In this document: positions 51,041-60,254 of the stretch, in pieces
How positions within the stretch are numbered: position 1 is the stretch's first letter
Layout: each line of letters opens with the position of its first letter
Origin: CAYMYN01 sp964394665
GTDB lineage: Bacteria > Planctomycetota > UBA1135 > GCA-002686595
Length of the DNA: 64,000 nt
Assembly: GCA_964394665.1 (NCBI GenBank)
Contig: CAYMYN010000005.1
Location: 62,001 to 126,000, forward strand
Reading direction: 5' to 3'
Translations under genes and position numbers: made by a program
Notes under the pieces: model-generated
Told to the model about the DNA's origin: nothing
The model's input: the letters and a program-made list of their open reading frames with translations, nothing else
Databases searched by the model: none

Positions 51041-51976
51041 GTGACCCACCGCCGCGCCGTCTCCTTGATGCTCCTCGCGACGCTGCTCTGGAGCATCGCC
51101 GGCGTCGTGTCGCGCCAGCTCGAGAGCGCGGGTGACTTCGAGGTCACCTTCTGGCGCAGCGCCTTCAACGCGCTCGGGCTGATCGCGATCCTCTCGTTCC
51201 TGCGCGGGCCCGCGGCGTTGTGGCGCGCGCTGCGCAGCGGCGACGGGGCCATGTGGCTGTGCGGGCTGTGCTGGAGCGTGATGTTCACCGCGTTCATGTT
51301 GGCCCTGGCGCTGACGACCGTGGCCAACGTGCTCGTGACGCTGGCCCTGGGACCGCTGCTCACGGCGATCAGCGCGCGCATCGCGGTCGGGTACCGCCTG
51401 CCGCGGCGCACCCTGGGGGCCATGCTCGTCGCCGGCTGCGGCATCGTGTGGATGTACGCGGCCGAGCTGGGCGGCGGAGGCCTGCGGCACCTCGCGGGCG
51501 TGCTCGTGGCGTCCCTCGTGCCGATCGCCGGCGCGATCCACTGGGCCGTGGTGATGAAGGTCGGCGTGGGGGGCCGGGGTCGTGAGTTCGACCTCCGGCC
51601 CGCGGTGCTGATCGGCGCGCTGATCTCCGCGGCCACGATGTTGCCGCTGGCCCTGCCGTTCCGGGCCACGGGGCACGACATCGGGCTGCTGGCCCTGCTG
51701 GGCGTGGTGCAGCTCTCGATCCCGTGCCTGTTGGCCATGACCGCCGCGCGGGTCTTGAGCGGGCCGCAGATCGCCCTGATGGGCTTGCTCGAAGTGGTGT
51801 TCGGCGTGACCTGGGTCTGGCTCGGGACGGACGAGTCGCCGACGCCCGCGGTCGTCGGCGGAGGGGCCCTGGTGCTCCTGGCGCTGGCCGTCGACGCCGC
51901 CCTGGCCCTGCGGGCCGTGGCCCGGGCGGGGCCGGTCGGCCAGGGGGTCGAGCGCGCCGTCGCCGACGCCGGCTGA
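51041..51976 (+). CDS. EamA/DMT-family transporter
   Basis: 311 aa with a GTG start at 51041. About ten transmembrane helices in two EamA repeats: SLMLLATLLWSIAGVVSRQL ... TFWRSAFNALGLIAI, and after the midpoint LAGVLVASLVPIAGAIHWAV ... GPQIALMGLLEVVFGVTWVW. These are typical drug/metabolite transporter signatures; the substrate cannot be predicted. No operon partner: 100 bp separate it from the amidohydrolase genes. Confidence 0.9.
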   Translation: MTHRRAVSLMLLATLLWSIAGVVSRQLESAGDFEVTFWRSAFNALGLIAILSFLRGPAALWRALRSGDGAMWLCGLCWSVMFTAFMLALALTTVANVLVTLALGPLLTAISARIAVGYRLPRRTLGAMLVAGCGIVWMYAAELGGGGLRHLAGVLVASLVPIAGAIHWAVVMKVGVGGRGREFDLRPAVLIGALISAATMLPLALPFRATGHDIGLLALLGVVQLSIPCLLAMTAARVLSGPQIALMGLLEVVFGVTWVWLGTDESPTPAVVGGGALVLLALAVDAALALRAVARAGPVGQGVERAVADAG

Positions 51977-52075
51977 TCCGTCGCGCGGGAGCGGGACGCC
52001 CGCACGAACCGCGGCTACCCTCTGGCGCTCGTTCCGCCGCTTCTCCGCTGGCCGTTCCGACTCGAACCCCGCCCG

Positions 52076-53401
52076 ATGCTCCTCGACCTGCTCCTCCGCG
52101 TCCTGCTGCCCGCGTGGCTGCTCTCGTCCCCGGCCGCGCCGGATTCCTCGGACGGCGTGCAAGCCTTCGTCGGCGCGCGTCTGATCCCGATCAGCGGCGA
52201 GCCGATCGACGACGGCGTGGTGCTCGTGCGCGAAGGTCGCATCCACGCCATCGGCCCGCGCGCGTCGGTGCCCGTGCCCGAAGGAGCGAGCGTGATCGAT
52301 CTCTTCGGGCGCGTGCTGATGCCGGGCCTCATCTGCACCCACAGCCACGTGGGGGCCCCGTGGGGAGCCGACGGCTCCGGCCCGCTGCAGCCGGAGGTCT
52401 CGAGCGTCGACTCCTTCGACGTGCGCTCGGCCACGGTGCACCGCGCGCGGGCCGGTGGCCTGACCACGATCAATGCCATGCCCGGCTCGGGTCACCTGAT
52501 GGGCGGGCAGACCGTGTACCTCAAGCTGCGCGAGGGCAACACGGTCGAGGAGCTGTGCTATCGCTTCGACGACGGCAAGCCGATGGGTGGGCTCAAGATG
52601 GCCAACGGCACCAACCCGCGCGGCGCGCCGCCGCGGCCGGGCACGCGCGCCAAGGCGGCGGCCCTGGTGCGCGCGCGGTTCCTCGAGGCGCAGGCCTACC
52701 AGGCGAAACGCCAGAGCGCGGCCGAGGACGAGAGCAAGGAGGCGCCGCCCGTCGATCTGGGCCTGGAGGCCTTGGTCGAGGTGCTCGAGGGCCGGCGCAT
52801 CGTGCACCACCACACGCACCGCCACGACGACATCGTCACCGTCCTGCGCCTGGCGCGCGAGTTCGGTTTCCGCGTCGTGCTGCACCACGTCTCCGACGCG
52901 TGGATGGTGGCGCGCGAGATCGCGGCGGCCGGCGTGCCCTGCTCGGTGATCGTGGTCGATGCCCCGGGGGGCAAGCTCGAGGCCAAGGACCTGCGCTACG
53001 AGACCCCGGGCATCCTGCACGCCGCGGGCGCGAAGGTCTCGATCCACACCGACGACTTCATCACCGACTCGCGGCTCTTCCTGCGTTCGGCGGCGTTGGC
53101 GGTGCGCGCCGGACTCCCGCGCCAGGCGGCGCTCGAGGCGCTGACGATCCGCGGCGCGGAGCAACTCGACCTGGCGCACCGCGTCGGCAGCCTCGAGGTC
53201 GGCAAGGACGCCGACTTCTGCGTGCTCGATGGCGATCCGCTCTCGGTCTACACCCTCGTGCGGCAGACCTGGGTCGAGGGCCGCAAAGTGTTCGACCTCG
53301 ACGATCCCGAGGATCGACTCTACGCCGTGGGTGGTCCTGGCGCGGGCGACGACCGGCTCTTCAGCGCCTGCTGCGCCCACGTGGAAGGAGGGGATCAGTG
53401 A
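52076..53401 (+). CDS. secreted metal-dependent amidohydrolase
   Basis: 441 aa. An N-terminal signal-like helix (MLLDLLLRVLLPAWLLSSPA), then the composite beta domain and TIM barrel of imidazolonepropionase-like amidohydrolases. The H-x-H metal motif is in VLMPGLICTHSHVG. Further ligands are HHHTHRHDDIVTVL, VVLHHVSDAW and the Asp in SIHTDDFITDSRLF. GSLEVGKDADFCVLDGDPLS closes the beta sandwich. All metal positions are intact, so it should hydrolyse a cyclic amide or peptide-like substrate outside the cytoplasm. The stop overlaps the GTG of a second amidohydrolase-like gene (GTGA). Confidence 0.9.
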   Translation: MLLDLLLRVLLPAWLLSSPAAPDSSDGVQAFVGARLIPISGEPIDDGVVLVREGRIHAIGPRASVPVPEGASVIDLFGRVLMPGLICTHSHVGAPWGADGSGPLQPEVSSVDSFDVRSATVHRARAGGLTTINAMPGSGHLMGGQTVYLKLREGNTVEELCYRFDDGKPMGGLKMANGTNPRGAPPRPGTRAKAAALVRARFLEAQAYQAKRQSAAEDESKEAPPVDLGLEALVEVLEGRRIVHHHTHRHDDIVTVLRLAREFGFRVVLHHVSDAWMVAREIAAAGVPCSVIVVDAPGGKLEAKDLRYETPGILHAAGAKVSIHTDDFITDSRLFLRSAALAVRAGLPRQAALEALTIRGAEQLDLAHRVGSLEVGKDADFCVLDGDPLSVYTLVRQTWVEGRKVFDLDDPEDRLYAVGGPGAGDDRLFSACCAHVEGGDQ

Positions 53402-54639
53402 TTCCGCGCACACTGCTCACGACCCTCGCCTTGGCGCTCGGCGCCGCGGCCGCCTTCGGTCAGGCGCCCGAGCGCACGCTGGCCGTGCGCGCAGGGACCC
53501 TGCACACCCAGGCCGGGCCGCCCATCGAGGACGGCGTCGTGCTGATCGTCGACGGGAAGATCCGCGCCGTCGGTCCGGCCGCCACGGTCGCCGTTCCGGC
53601 GGGCGTGCGAGTGCTTTCGGCCGCGGTCGTCGTGCCAGGCTTGGTCGACGCGCACTCCTGCGTGGGGCTGGCCGGGTGGCTGAACGCGGACCACGACAAG
53701 GACGAGGTCGATCGCTCCGGCATCGTGCAGCCCGAGCTGCGCGCGCTGGACGCGTACAACCCCAGCGACCGGTTGGTGGCCTGGGTGCGCGGCTTCGGGG
53801 TGACGACGGTGCACACCGGGCACGCGCCCCTGGCGCTGATCTCGGGTCAGACGATGGTGGTCAAGACGCGCGGCAACACGGTCGAGGAGGCCGTGATCGT
53901 GCCCGAGGCGATGGTCGCCGCGACTCTGGCCGATTCGGGGCGCGGGCCCGATGGCGCGGGAACGCGGGCCAAGGCGATGGCGACCCTGCGCCAACACCTG
54001 CTCGACGGCAAGCGCCACGCCGAGTCGCTCGCCAAGGCCGAGGGCGACTCCGAGGCCAAGGCGCCCGACCGCGACCTGCGCAAGGAGGCCCTGGCGCGCA
54101 TCGTCTCGGGTCGGACGCCGTTGCTCGTGACCGTGCACCGCGCCCAGGACATCGCCAGCGTGCTGCGCCTGCGCGCCGAGTTCCCGGGGCTGCGGCTCGT
54201 GCTCGACGGCGTCGCGGAGGCGCCGTCGATGCTGGCCGAGCTGATCGAGGCCGACCTGCCGATCTTCGTGCACCCGACCATGTACCGGGCCGGCGGCGAG
54301 ACCAAGAACCTCTCGATGGAGACGCCGCGCATCCTGGTCGAGGCCGGCCTGCGGGTCGCGCTCCAATCGGGTTACGAAGGTTACGTGCCGCGCACCCGGG
54401 TCGTGCTGCACGAAGCCGCCGTCGCGGCGCGCTATGGCCTGCCCTTCGAGCGCGCCCTGGGGCTCGTGACGATCGACGCGGCGCGGCTGCTCGGCATCGA
54501 GGACCGCGTGGGCAGCCTCGAGGTCGGCAAGGACGGCGACCTGGCGCTCTTCGACGGCGACCCCTTCGAGTACACCAGCTCCTGCATCGGCACGGTGATC
54601 GAAGGCGAGCTCGTCTCCGCGGGCGAACGCAAGGAGTGA
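53398..54639 (+). CDS. secreted amidohydrolase-like protein lacking key metal ligands
   Basis: 413 aa with a GTG start overlapping the previous stop by 4 bp. The signal peptide ends in AAAFGQ. The fold markers match its neighbour (PPIEDGVVLIVDGKIRAVGP; RVGSLEVGKDGDLALFDGDP), but the H-x-H is GLVDAHSCVG, the next His cluster is TVHRAQDI, and the Asp region is VALQSGYEGYVP. Thus at least the second His and the catalytic Asp are gone. It may be a regulatory or binding subunit of the upstream enzyme, as pairs of active and degenerate amidohydrolases occur in tandem. Catalysis by another set of residues is possible. Confidence 0.88.
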   Translation: MIPRTLLTTLALALGAAAAFGQAPERTLAVRAGTLHTQAGPPIEDGVVLIVDGKIRAVGPAATVAVPAGVRVLSAAVVVPGLVDAHSCVGLAGWLNADHDKDEVDRSGIVQPELRALDAYNPSDRLVAWVRGFGVTTVHTGHAPLALISGQTMVVKTRGNTVEEAVIVPEAMVAATLADSGRGPDGAGTRAKAMATLRQHLLDGKRHAESLAKAEGDSEAKAPDRDLRKEALARIVSGRTPLLVTVHRAQDIASVLRLRAEFPGLRLVLDGVAEAPSMLAELIEADLPIFVHPTMYRAGGETKNLSMETPRILVEAGLRVALQSGYEGYVPRTRVVLHEAAVAARYGLPFERALGLVTIDAARLLGIEDRVGSLEVGKDGDLALFDGDPFEYTSSCIGTVIEGELVSAGERKE

Positions 54640-54714
54640 CGCGAAACACACCCCATGCCGGCGGTTGCCGGCGGGGGTAGGCTGGTGGCCCGACCCTGTC
54701 CCGCCGAGAAACCC

Positions 54715-55734
54715 ATGCGCCTGATCCACACCTCCGCCCTCCTGTTGCTCCTGGCCGCGTCCCCGGTTTCCGATCCCCAGGACTTCGCCTTCAAGGTCGA
54801 ACGCGGCCAGAAGGTCGAGAAGTCCTTCGAGATCAAGACCACCACGCGCATGGTGGAGCGCGCCCTGTCGTTCAACGGCGAGGAAATGGATCTCGAGGGC
54901 GACGACTTCGAACTCGAGATCCTCATGACCCAGGAACTGCGCTTCCTGGACGAGTACCGCGCGGTCGGAGCCGGGCGCCCGACGTCGCTCGCGCGGGAGT
55001 ACGTCCAGCTCGCCGCGCGCACCGTGATGGACATGAGCTTCGGCGGGGAAGCCGAGGAGCAGACGATCGAGGAGGAGAGCCAGCTCGAGAGCCGCGTCGT
55101 CCTGTTCACCTGGGACGAGGACGAGGATGCGTACACGGCGCGTTACGACGGGGAACAGAAGGGCGACCCGGTGCTGCTCGAGGAGCTCGAGGCGGACATC
55201 GACCTGCTGGAGTTCCTGCCCGGGAAGCCCGTCGCCGAGGGGGAGCGCTGGAAGCTCGACGCCGGGCTGCTCCTGCGCATGATGGATCCGGGCGGCGAGG
55301 TGCACCTGCGCGCCGAGGACGAGGACGAGGACGAGCAGCGCAAGGAGAACGAGCGCCGCAAGCAGTTCCGGGACAACGTCGGCGGCGAGCTCGAGGCGAC
55401 CTTCGCCGCCCTGCGCAAGGAGGACGGCCTCACGCTCGCGGTGATCGAGCTGAAGGGCAAGATGGAGACCCACGGCGCCGTCGACAGCGAGGACGAGGAC
55501 GGTGACCCGGTCGAGGATCGTTTCGTCCTGCGCACGGAGCACGACGGCCAGATCCTGTGGGACGTCGCCGCCGGTCGCCCGCACAGCCTGCGCCTGGAGG
55601 TCGAGCTCGTGCTCGAGCACGTCGAGACCACGACCTGGTACGACGAGGACGAAGGCGAGGAGATGGTGCTGGTGATGACGATGCGCTTCGAGGGGCCGAT
55701 GGTCGTGAGCGGCTCCTGGAGCGCCCGCGACTGA
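54715..55734 (+). CDS. acidic secreted protein of unknown function
   Basis: 339 aa from the ATG at 54715. The signal peptide is MRLIHTSALLLLLAASPVSD. The mature protein is beta-rich and strongly acidic, with Glu/Asp runs at about 123-150 and 197-206 (RAEDEDEDEQRKENERRK). KVERGQKVEKSFEIKTTTRM and HSLRLEVELVLEHVETTTWY start and end the two halves, which look like related lipocalin- or START-like beta sheets (inference). No catalytic motif. Calcium binding is possible. It lies 75 bp after the amidohydrolase genes. Confidence 0.72.
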   Translation: MRLIHTSALLLLLAASPVSDPQDFAFKVERGQKVEKSFEIKTTTRMVERALSFNGEEMDLEGDDFELEILMTQELRFLDEYRAVGAGRPTSLAREYVQLAARTVMDMSFGGEAEEQTIEEESQLESRVVLFTWDEDEDAYTARYDGEQKGDPVLLEELEADIDLLEFLPGKPVAEGERWKLDAGLLLRMMDPGGEVHLRAEDEDEDEQRKENERRKQFRDNVGGELEATFAALRKEDGLTLAVIELKGKMETHGAVDSEDEDGDPVEDRFVLRTEHDGQILWDVAAGRPHSLRLEVELVLEHVETTTWYDEDEGEEMVLVMTMRFEGPMVVSGSWSARD

Positions 55735-55786
55735 TCCGGCCGCGGTCGCCGATCCGCGCGGGTGCCCGGGTGGTACCTTGGCGCCC

Positions 55787-58114
55787 ATGAAGCTCCTTGC
55801 CGCCGTGATCGCGGGTTCGATCGCGCTCGCGCTCCCGATCGGGGGCGCGGCCGCTCCCCAGGGACAGGACCGCCTGCGTTCGAAGGACCCCCTCGAGCGC
55901 CTGGCGGGCATCGAGGCCTTGGTCGAGAATCCGAGCGCGGACGCGGCCAAGCAACTCGCGCGACTGCTGGGCGACGGGGACTGGGAGGTCGTCGAGCGCG
56001 CGGCGACGGCCCTCGGTCGAGTGGGCGCCGCGCGCGACGCCGCGGCGCTGGCCGATCTCGCCATGGACGGAGCGGTGCGGCGTGTGCGGCTGGCCGCGGC
56101 ACGTTCGGCCGCGGCCCTCGACGCGGACTCCACCGCGGTGGGCCTGCTGCGCAAGGCACGCGGCGCCACGGCGCCGGTGGCCCTCGAGGCCCTGGCGATC
56201 GTGCTGCCGGCCTGCGAGAAGGTGCCCGCGCTGCGCGGGCTCGAGGCGCTCCTGCGCGAGCGCGACGGGCGTCTGCGCGCGGGCGCGGCGCGGGCCTTGG
56301 TGCTCGGCGCGCGCGAGGGGCGGGCCAAGGTGCTCGAGGACTTCCTCGCTTCCGAGCATCTGATGGTGCGCGCGGCGGCATTGGAGGCGGCGGGCGCTTC
56401 GGCCGATCCGACCCTACTCCCGGCCCTGCGACGTTGCCTCGCCAACACGGCGCAGTTGGATCCGACCCTCGAGCGGCGGGCACGGCGCGCGCTCCTGGCC
56501 CTGGCGGGCGCGCTCGACGCCCCGGCGCCGGAGGTGCTGGGCGCGGTGCAGGCCCTGGTCGGCGCGACGAGCGCCGCGCAGGCCGCCCGCGGCGTGCGAC
56601 TGGCGAGGGAGTTCGCGATCGGCGCGCGCGATCAGGCGGCGGCGGGGTTGGAACATCTCGGCCCGGCCCTGGCGCACGGCGACGAGGGCGTGCGCGCCCA
56701 AGCCGCGGCGGCCCTGGCCTCCCTCGGGGGGGAGGCGGCCCTCGCGCGGGCGCGCGAGTTGGCGCTGCGGGACACGAGCGCGCGCGTGCGGCGCGCGGCG
56801 AGCCTGGCGGCGCTGGCGCTCGAGGGGCCCGAGACGGCGGCGGGGCTGGCGTTCGCGATCGAGCGCCTGGGCGCGGAGAAGGACGCGCTGGCCCGCGAGG
56901 ACCTGGTCGTGGCGCTCGGCCGGCGCGCGCTCGAGGGCGCCGTGCCGGTGTTGATCGGAGCGCTCGACGACGAGGACTGGCGCGTGCGGCTGGCCGCGGC
57001 CGTGTCCCTGGGCAAGACGCGCAGCCCGGAGGCGCGCGCGCCGCTCGAGCGCCTGGCGACGCAGCGCTCGGGCGAGTGGCGCATGCGCGGCGCGTCCCTC
57101 GCGGGCCTCACGCAACTCTATCGCCCCGACGCGGTGCCGGCCGTGATCGGCGCCCTCGAGGACCCCGAGCCGCTCGTGCGACGCATGGCGCACGGCTGGT
57201 TGCTCGCCGCGACGGGCCAGACCTTCGGCCCGGAGGTCGGCGCGTGGCGGACGTGGTGGGAGCAGAACGGCGCCCGGGCGCGGCTCGTCGACCTGCAGGA
57301 CGTCGAGGAGCAGCGGCGGCGCTTCGGCTACGAGGGCGTGAGCCTGGCGGAGGTGTACCGGGGCCTCGACGTGCGCGTGCTCGAGAGCCGCGGCGACCAC
57401 ATCCAGAAGCTGCTCGGGCACCTCTCGATCCCCCACGAGCTGACCCGCGCGGGAAAGGTGCGCGCCGACGGGCCCGATCCGCGCGGACTGTTCGTCGCCA
57501 ACTGCACGGGCGAGCTCGAGCCGGCCGACCTCGAGCCGCTCGAGTTCTTCCTGCACGCCGGCGGCTACCTCTTCGGCTCGTGCTGGGCGGTCGAGGAGAC
57601 CATCGCGCGCGTCGCCCCGGGCTACGTGCGGCGGCTCGCGACGCGCGACGAGGTGCTCGACCGGGTGACGGCGCACGCCGCGGCGCCCGAGAGCCCGTAC
57701 GTCGCGGGCGTGTTCGTCGAAGGCTGCGTGCCGCTCTACGAGCTGCAAGGGGCCTATCTGATCGAGGTCCTGACCCCCGAGCGCGTCGAGGTGCTCGTGG
57801 ACAGCCCCGAAGCCGCCGAACGCTGGGGCGGCGGCGAGCTGGCGGCCTGGTTCCGGGTCGGGCACGGCGTGGTGCTCGATTCGGTCAACCACTTCGACGT
57901 GCAGGGCCTCGAGCTCGCCCAGGGGCTCAAGAAGCCCGTCGATCGCCAGGCCTACGCCGTCGACCACATGGGGCTCTCCTACGCCGACCTGCGCGCGAAC
58001 CGCGACGAGAGCTTCTGGGGGAACAATCATCGCGCCGCCCAGGTCGTGCACGACCTCTCGGTGATGCGCCTGGTGACGAACCTCGTGCGCCTGCGACGCC
58101 TGGCGGGCGACTGA
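55787..58114 (+). CDS. secreted HEAT-repeat protein with C-terminal ThuA/DUF4159-like domain
   Basis: 775 aa from the ATG at 55787 (a TTG at 55778 is in frame). A signal peptide (about 1-24) is followed by some ten HEAT-type helical repeats to residue 500 (LARLLGDGDWEVVERAATAL, ALDDEDWRVRLAAAVSLGK, ALEDPEPLVRRMAHGWLLA). The C-terminus (about 520-775) resembles the DUF4159/ThuA-like class I amidotransferase fold: GLFVANCTGELEPADLEPLE, FFLHAGGYLFGSCWAVEET and VVLDSVNHFDVQGLELAQG. A Cys in FGSCWAVE sits where the fold has its nucleophile elbow, but activity is unproven. Function unknown; a scaffold or carbohydrate enzyme is possible. Confidence 0.82.
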   Translation: MKLLAAVIAGSIALALPIGGAAAPQGQDRLRSKDPLERLAGIEALVENPSADAAKQLARLLGDGDWEVVERAATALGRVGAARDAAALADLAMDGAVRRVRLAAARSAAALDADSTAVGLLRKARGATAPVALEALAIVLPACEKVPALRGLEALLRERDGRLRAGAARALVLGAREGRAKVLEDFLASEHLMVRAAALEAAGASADPTLLPALRRCLANTAQLDPTLERRARRALLALAGALDAPAPEVLGAVQALVGATSAAQAARGVRLAREFAIGARDQAAAGLEHLGPALAHGDEGVRAQAAAALASLGGEAALARARELALRDTSARVRRAASLAALALEGPETAAGLAFAIERLGAEKDALAREDLVVALGRRALEGAVPVLIGALDDEDWRVRLAAAVSLGKTRSPEARAPLERLATQRSGEWRMRGASLAGLTQLYRPDAVPAVIGALEDPEPLVRRMAHGWLLAATGQTFGPEVGAWRTWWEQNGARARLVDLQDVEEQRRRFGYEGVSLAEVYRGLDVRVLESRGDHIQKLLGHLSIPHELTRAGKVRADGPDPRGLFVANCTGELEPADLEPLEFFLHAGGYLFGSCWAVEETIARVAPGYVRRLATRDEVLDRVTAHAAAPESPYVAGVFVEGCVPLYELQGAYLIEVLTPERVEVLVDSPEAAERWGGGELAAWFRVGHGVVLDSVNHFDVQGLELAQGLKKPVDRQAYAVDHMGLSYADLRANRDESFWGNNHRAAQVVHDLSVMRLVTNLVRLRRLAGD

Positions 58115-58162
58115 CAGCGAGCGCTGAGCGCGTCGCGGCCGGCGCGGTAGGATGGGCGCCCC

Positions 58163-58987
58163 ATGCAGCCGCTCGCTTGCCGTCCCGTGGCGCTCACCAT
58201 CGCCGGTTCCGACTCGGGGGGCGGGGCCGGGATCCAGATGGACCTGCGCGTGTTCGCGCGGCTGGGAGTCTTCGGCACCAGCGCGTTGACCGCGATCACG
58301 GCCCAGAACCTCGAAGGCGTGCGCGAGGCGCTGGTGCTCGAGCCCGGCCTGGTGCGCGCCCAGCTCGACGCCGTGCAGGCGGGCTTCGAGGTGCGCGCGG
58401 CGAAGACCGGCATGTTGGGCTCGCGCGCCGTCGTCCTGGCCGTCGCCGAGGCGTTGTCCCACGGCCCCGCGGCGCTGGTGGTCGACCCGGTGATGGTCGC
58501 GACGAGCGGAGCGCGCCTGCTCGCCGCGGACGCGGTCGAGGCGTACCGCGAGGCCTTGCTGCCACGGGCCGCGCTCGTCACGCCCAACTTGGACGAGGCC
58601 GCGGTGCTGCTCGAACGTCCACCGATCGACGTGCTCGACCTGCGCGGCGCGGCGGACGAGCTCTTCGAACGCCTCCGTTGTCCCGTGTTGCTCAAGGGCG
58701 GGCACCTCGCCGGCGATCCGATCGACGTCCTGCGCCACGCCGAAGGGCTCGTCGCCTGGCGTCATCGTCGCGTCGAGGCGGTCGACACCCACGGCAGCGG
58801 CTGCATGCTCTCGGCCGCGATCGCGGCCTTCCTGGCGTGCGGCGCGGAACTCGTCGAGGCCTGCGAACAGGGCCTGGCCTTCGCCCACGACGCCCTCGCC
58901 CGGGCCCTGTCCCTGGAGCGCGGCGCACGCCTCGCCGGCGTCGAGCAGGCCGCCCCGGACGTCTCGGCCCTCGAGCGCCTCGAGTGA
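58163..58987 (+). CDS. thiD: hydroxymethylpyrimidine/phosphomethylpyrimidine kinase
   Basis: 274 aa. Phosphorylates HMP and HMP-P in thiamine synthesis. VALTIAGSDSGGGAGIQMDL is the ThiD N-terminal motif. TAITAQNLEGV, KTGMLGSRAVVLAVAEAL, VVDPVMVATSGARLL, VTPNLDEAAVLL, VLLKGGHLAGDPIDVL and the anion hole VDTHGSGCMLSAAIAAF follow in order. Length and order are normal. No TPP riboswitch is visible upstream. It ends at a strong hairpin. Confidence 0.95.
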   Translation: MQPLACRPVALTIAGSDSGGGAGIQMDLRVFARLGVFGTSALTAITAQNLEGVREALVLEPGLVRAQLDAVQAGFEVRAAKTGMLGSRAVVLAVAEALSHGPAALVVDPVMVATSGARLLAADAVEAYREALLPRAALVTPNLDEAAVLLERPPIDVLDLRGAADELFERLRCPVLLKGGHLAGDPIDVLRHAEGLVAWRHRRVEAVDTHGSGCMLSAAIAAFLACGAELVEACEQGLAFAHDALARALSLERGARLAGVEQAAPDVSALERLE

Positions 58988-58997
58988 CCGAACGAAC

Positions 58998-59029
58998 GCG
59001 GGGCCGACCCCTCTCGGTGTCGGCCCCGC
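58998..59029. terminator. bidirectional GC hairpin terminator
   Basis: A perfect 11-bp stem (GCGGGGCCGAC with GTCGGCCCCGC) and 10-nt loop lie just after thiD and before the convergent secreted-protein gene. No T-run. Confidence 0.78.
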
Positions 59030-59089
59030 TCCGGACGCGAGCGTGGTTTCCCCCTTCGTCTCAGGGACGGCCGCGGCCGGCTCTGCGCG

Positions 59090-59965
59090 TCACAGCAGCA
59101 GCAGGTACTCGAGCTGCAGGCGACCCAGCCGGATCGGCTCCAACTGCGTCCCCGGATGCGGCAGGCCGATCGGGGCCACGACCTCGGGCTGCTGGGCTTG
59201 GCCCTGGGCGGCGGATTGGACTCCCAGGAAGTTGGTGCTCGAGATCGTCACGGCGCCGGCACCGATCTGCCCGAAGCCGACCGCGGTGCCGAGGCCGAGC
59301 TTGAGCACGCTGCCGCCCGCGGGGCTCGAGTTCTGCAGCGCGGTTCCCGTGACGCCCGGTACGAAGGGCGTGAGCGTGCGCGGCGTCGTTGGATCGGGCA
59401 CGGCCTGCGCGCCGTTCGCCGGCTGCGAAGCGGCGAGCGCGCTGCCGGAGAGGGTCATGCCGACTCCGCCGCCGCTGCGCATCTCGAAGGCGCCCTGGAT
59501 CCGGCCGGCGAGGTGCACCACCCCGTTCGCACCGCGGACGTGGACGAGCGCGTCGACGTTGCCCTTGAGATCGCGCTCCATGCGCCACAGCCCGCTCACG
59601 CTGCCGAGCACCCGCGGTGCACCGGCGGGGCCGGCGTTCTGCGCATCGAGCAGGACGCCGTAGATGCCGCCGAAGGCGACCCGCTGACCGTGGGTCGGCG
59701 AGAGCGGGATGAAGGTGCTGAGTTCGGCCTCGAGCAGATACCGCGGCGCCCCCTGGGCGTCGACGAGCACGGCCTGGGCCGCACCGTGGTCGTGGGTGGT
59801 CGGCATGCGCAGGAAACCGCCGCCCTCACCGTTCTGGTTGGCGACGGCGGCCAAGCGGGCGCCGATCCCGAGGTCGATGCCCAAGAGGTCCGCCTGGGCG
59901 TGGGACAGATTCGCGAGGGCCGCCAGCGCGGCTCCGCGCACGAGAGCGTTCGAAATGCGCGACAT
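59090..59965 (-). CDS. secreted protein of unknown function
   Basis: 291 aa from the ATG at 59965, preceded by AGAGGA at 8 nt; an ATG at 59992 is in frame but lacks a site. The signal peptide is about residues 1-23 (ALVRGAALAALANLSHAQAD). The mature part is beta-rich with HDHGAAQAVLVDAQGAPRYL, LSPTHGQRVAFGGIYGVLLD, WRMERDLKGNVDALVHVRGA and a low-complexity Ala/Gln stretch (about 195-260). I see no enzyme motif and do not recognise the family. Closed on both sides by hairpin or divergent promoter. Confidence 0.7.
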   Translation of the reverse strand: MSRISNALVRGAALAALANLSHAQADLLGIDLGIGARLAAVANQNGEGGGFLRMPTTHDHGAAQAVLVDAQGAPRYLLEAELSTFIPLSPTHGQRVAFGGIYGVLLDAQNAGPAGAPRVLGSVSGLWRMERDLKGNVDALVHVRGANGVVHLAGRIQGAFEMRSGGGVGMTLSGSALAASQPANGAQAVPDPTTPRTLTPFVPGVTGTALQNSSPAGGSVLKLGLGTAVGFGQIGAGAVTISSTNFLGVQSAAQGQAQQPEVVAPIGLPHPGTQLEPIRLGRLQLEYLLLL

Positions 59966-60254
59966 GTTCACAGTCCTCTTCCACGTTGACATCGCTAGCG
60001 GGGATCTCCCCCGTCCTCCCCTCAGGACCCCCCTGGGGGGGCCGGATCCCCGGGCGAGGGACTTTCCTCGCCGCCCGAGCAAAGGGGAGGGACGCGGTGA
60101 GGTGAACGAACCGATGGGGCGATCGGTCTGGGTTCGGCGTCGGTTGTCCCAGGCGTGGGCGGACCCGTCGCCGTGGGCGCGCGGAGTATGCTGAGCCGCG
60201 CCCCATGCCCAGCTCGCAGCTCCAATCGACCTCCGAGCCCTTCGGAGGTGGCTC

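Noticed and set aside
54655..54714. Longer start for the acidic secreted protein (ATG at 54655)
   Set aside because: It would bury the signal peptide 20 residues inside the protein; the ATG at 54715 starts it exactly.
58115..58162. TPP riboswitch before thiD
   Set aside because: The gap is only 48 bp and has no CTGAGA or related conserved block.
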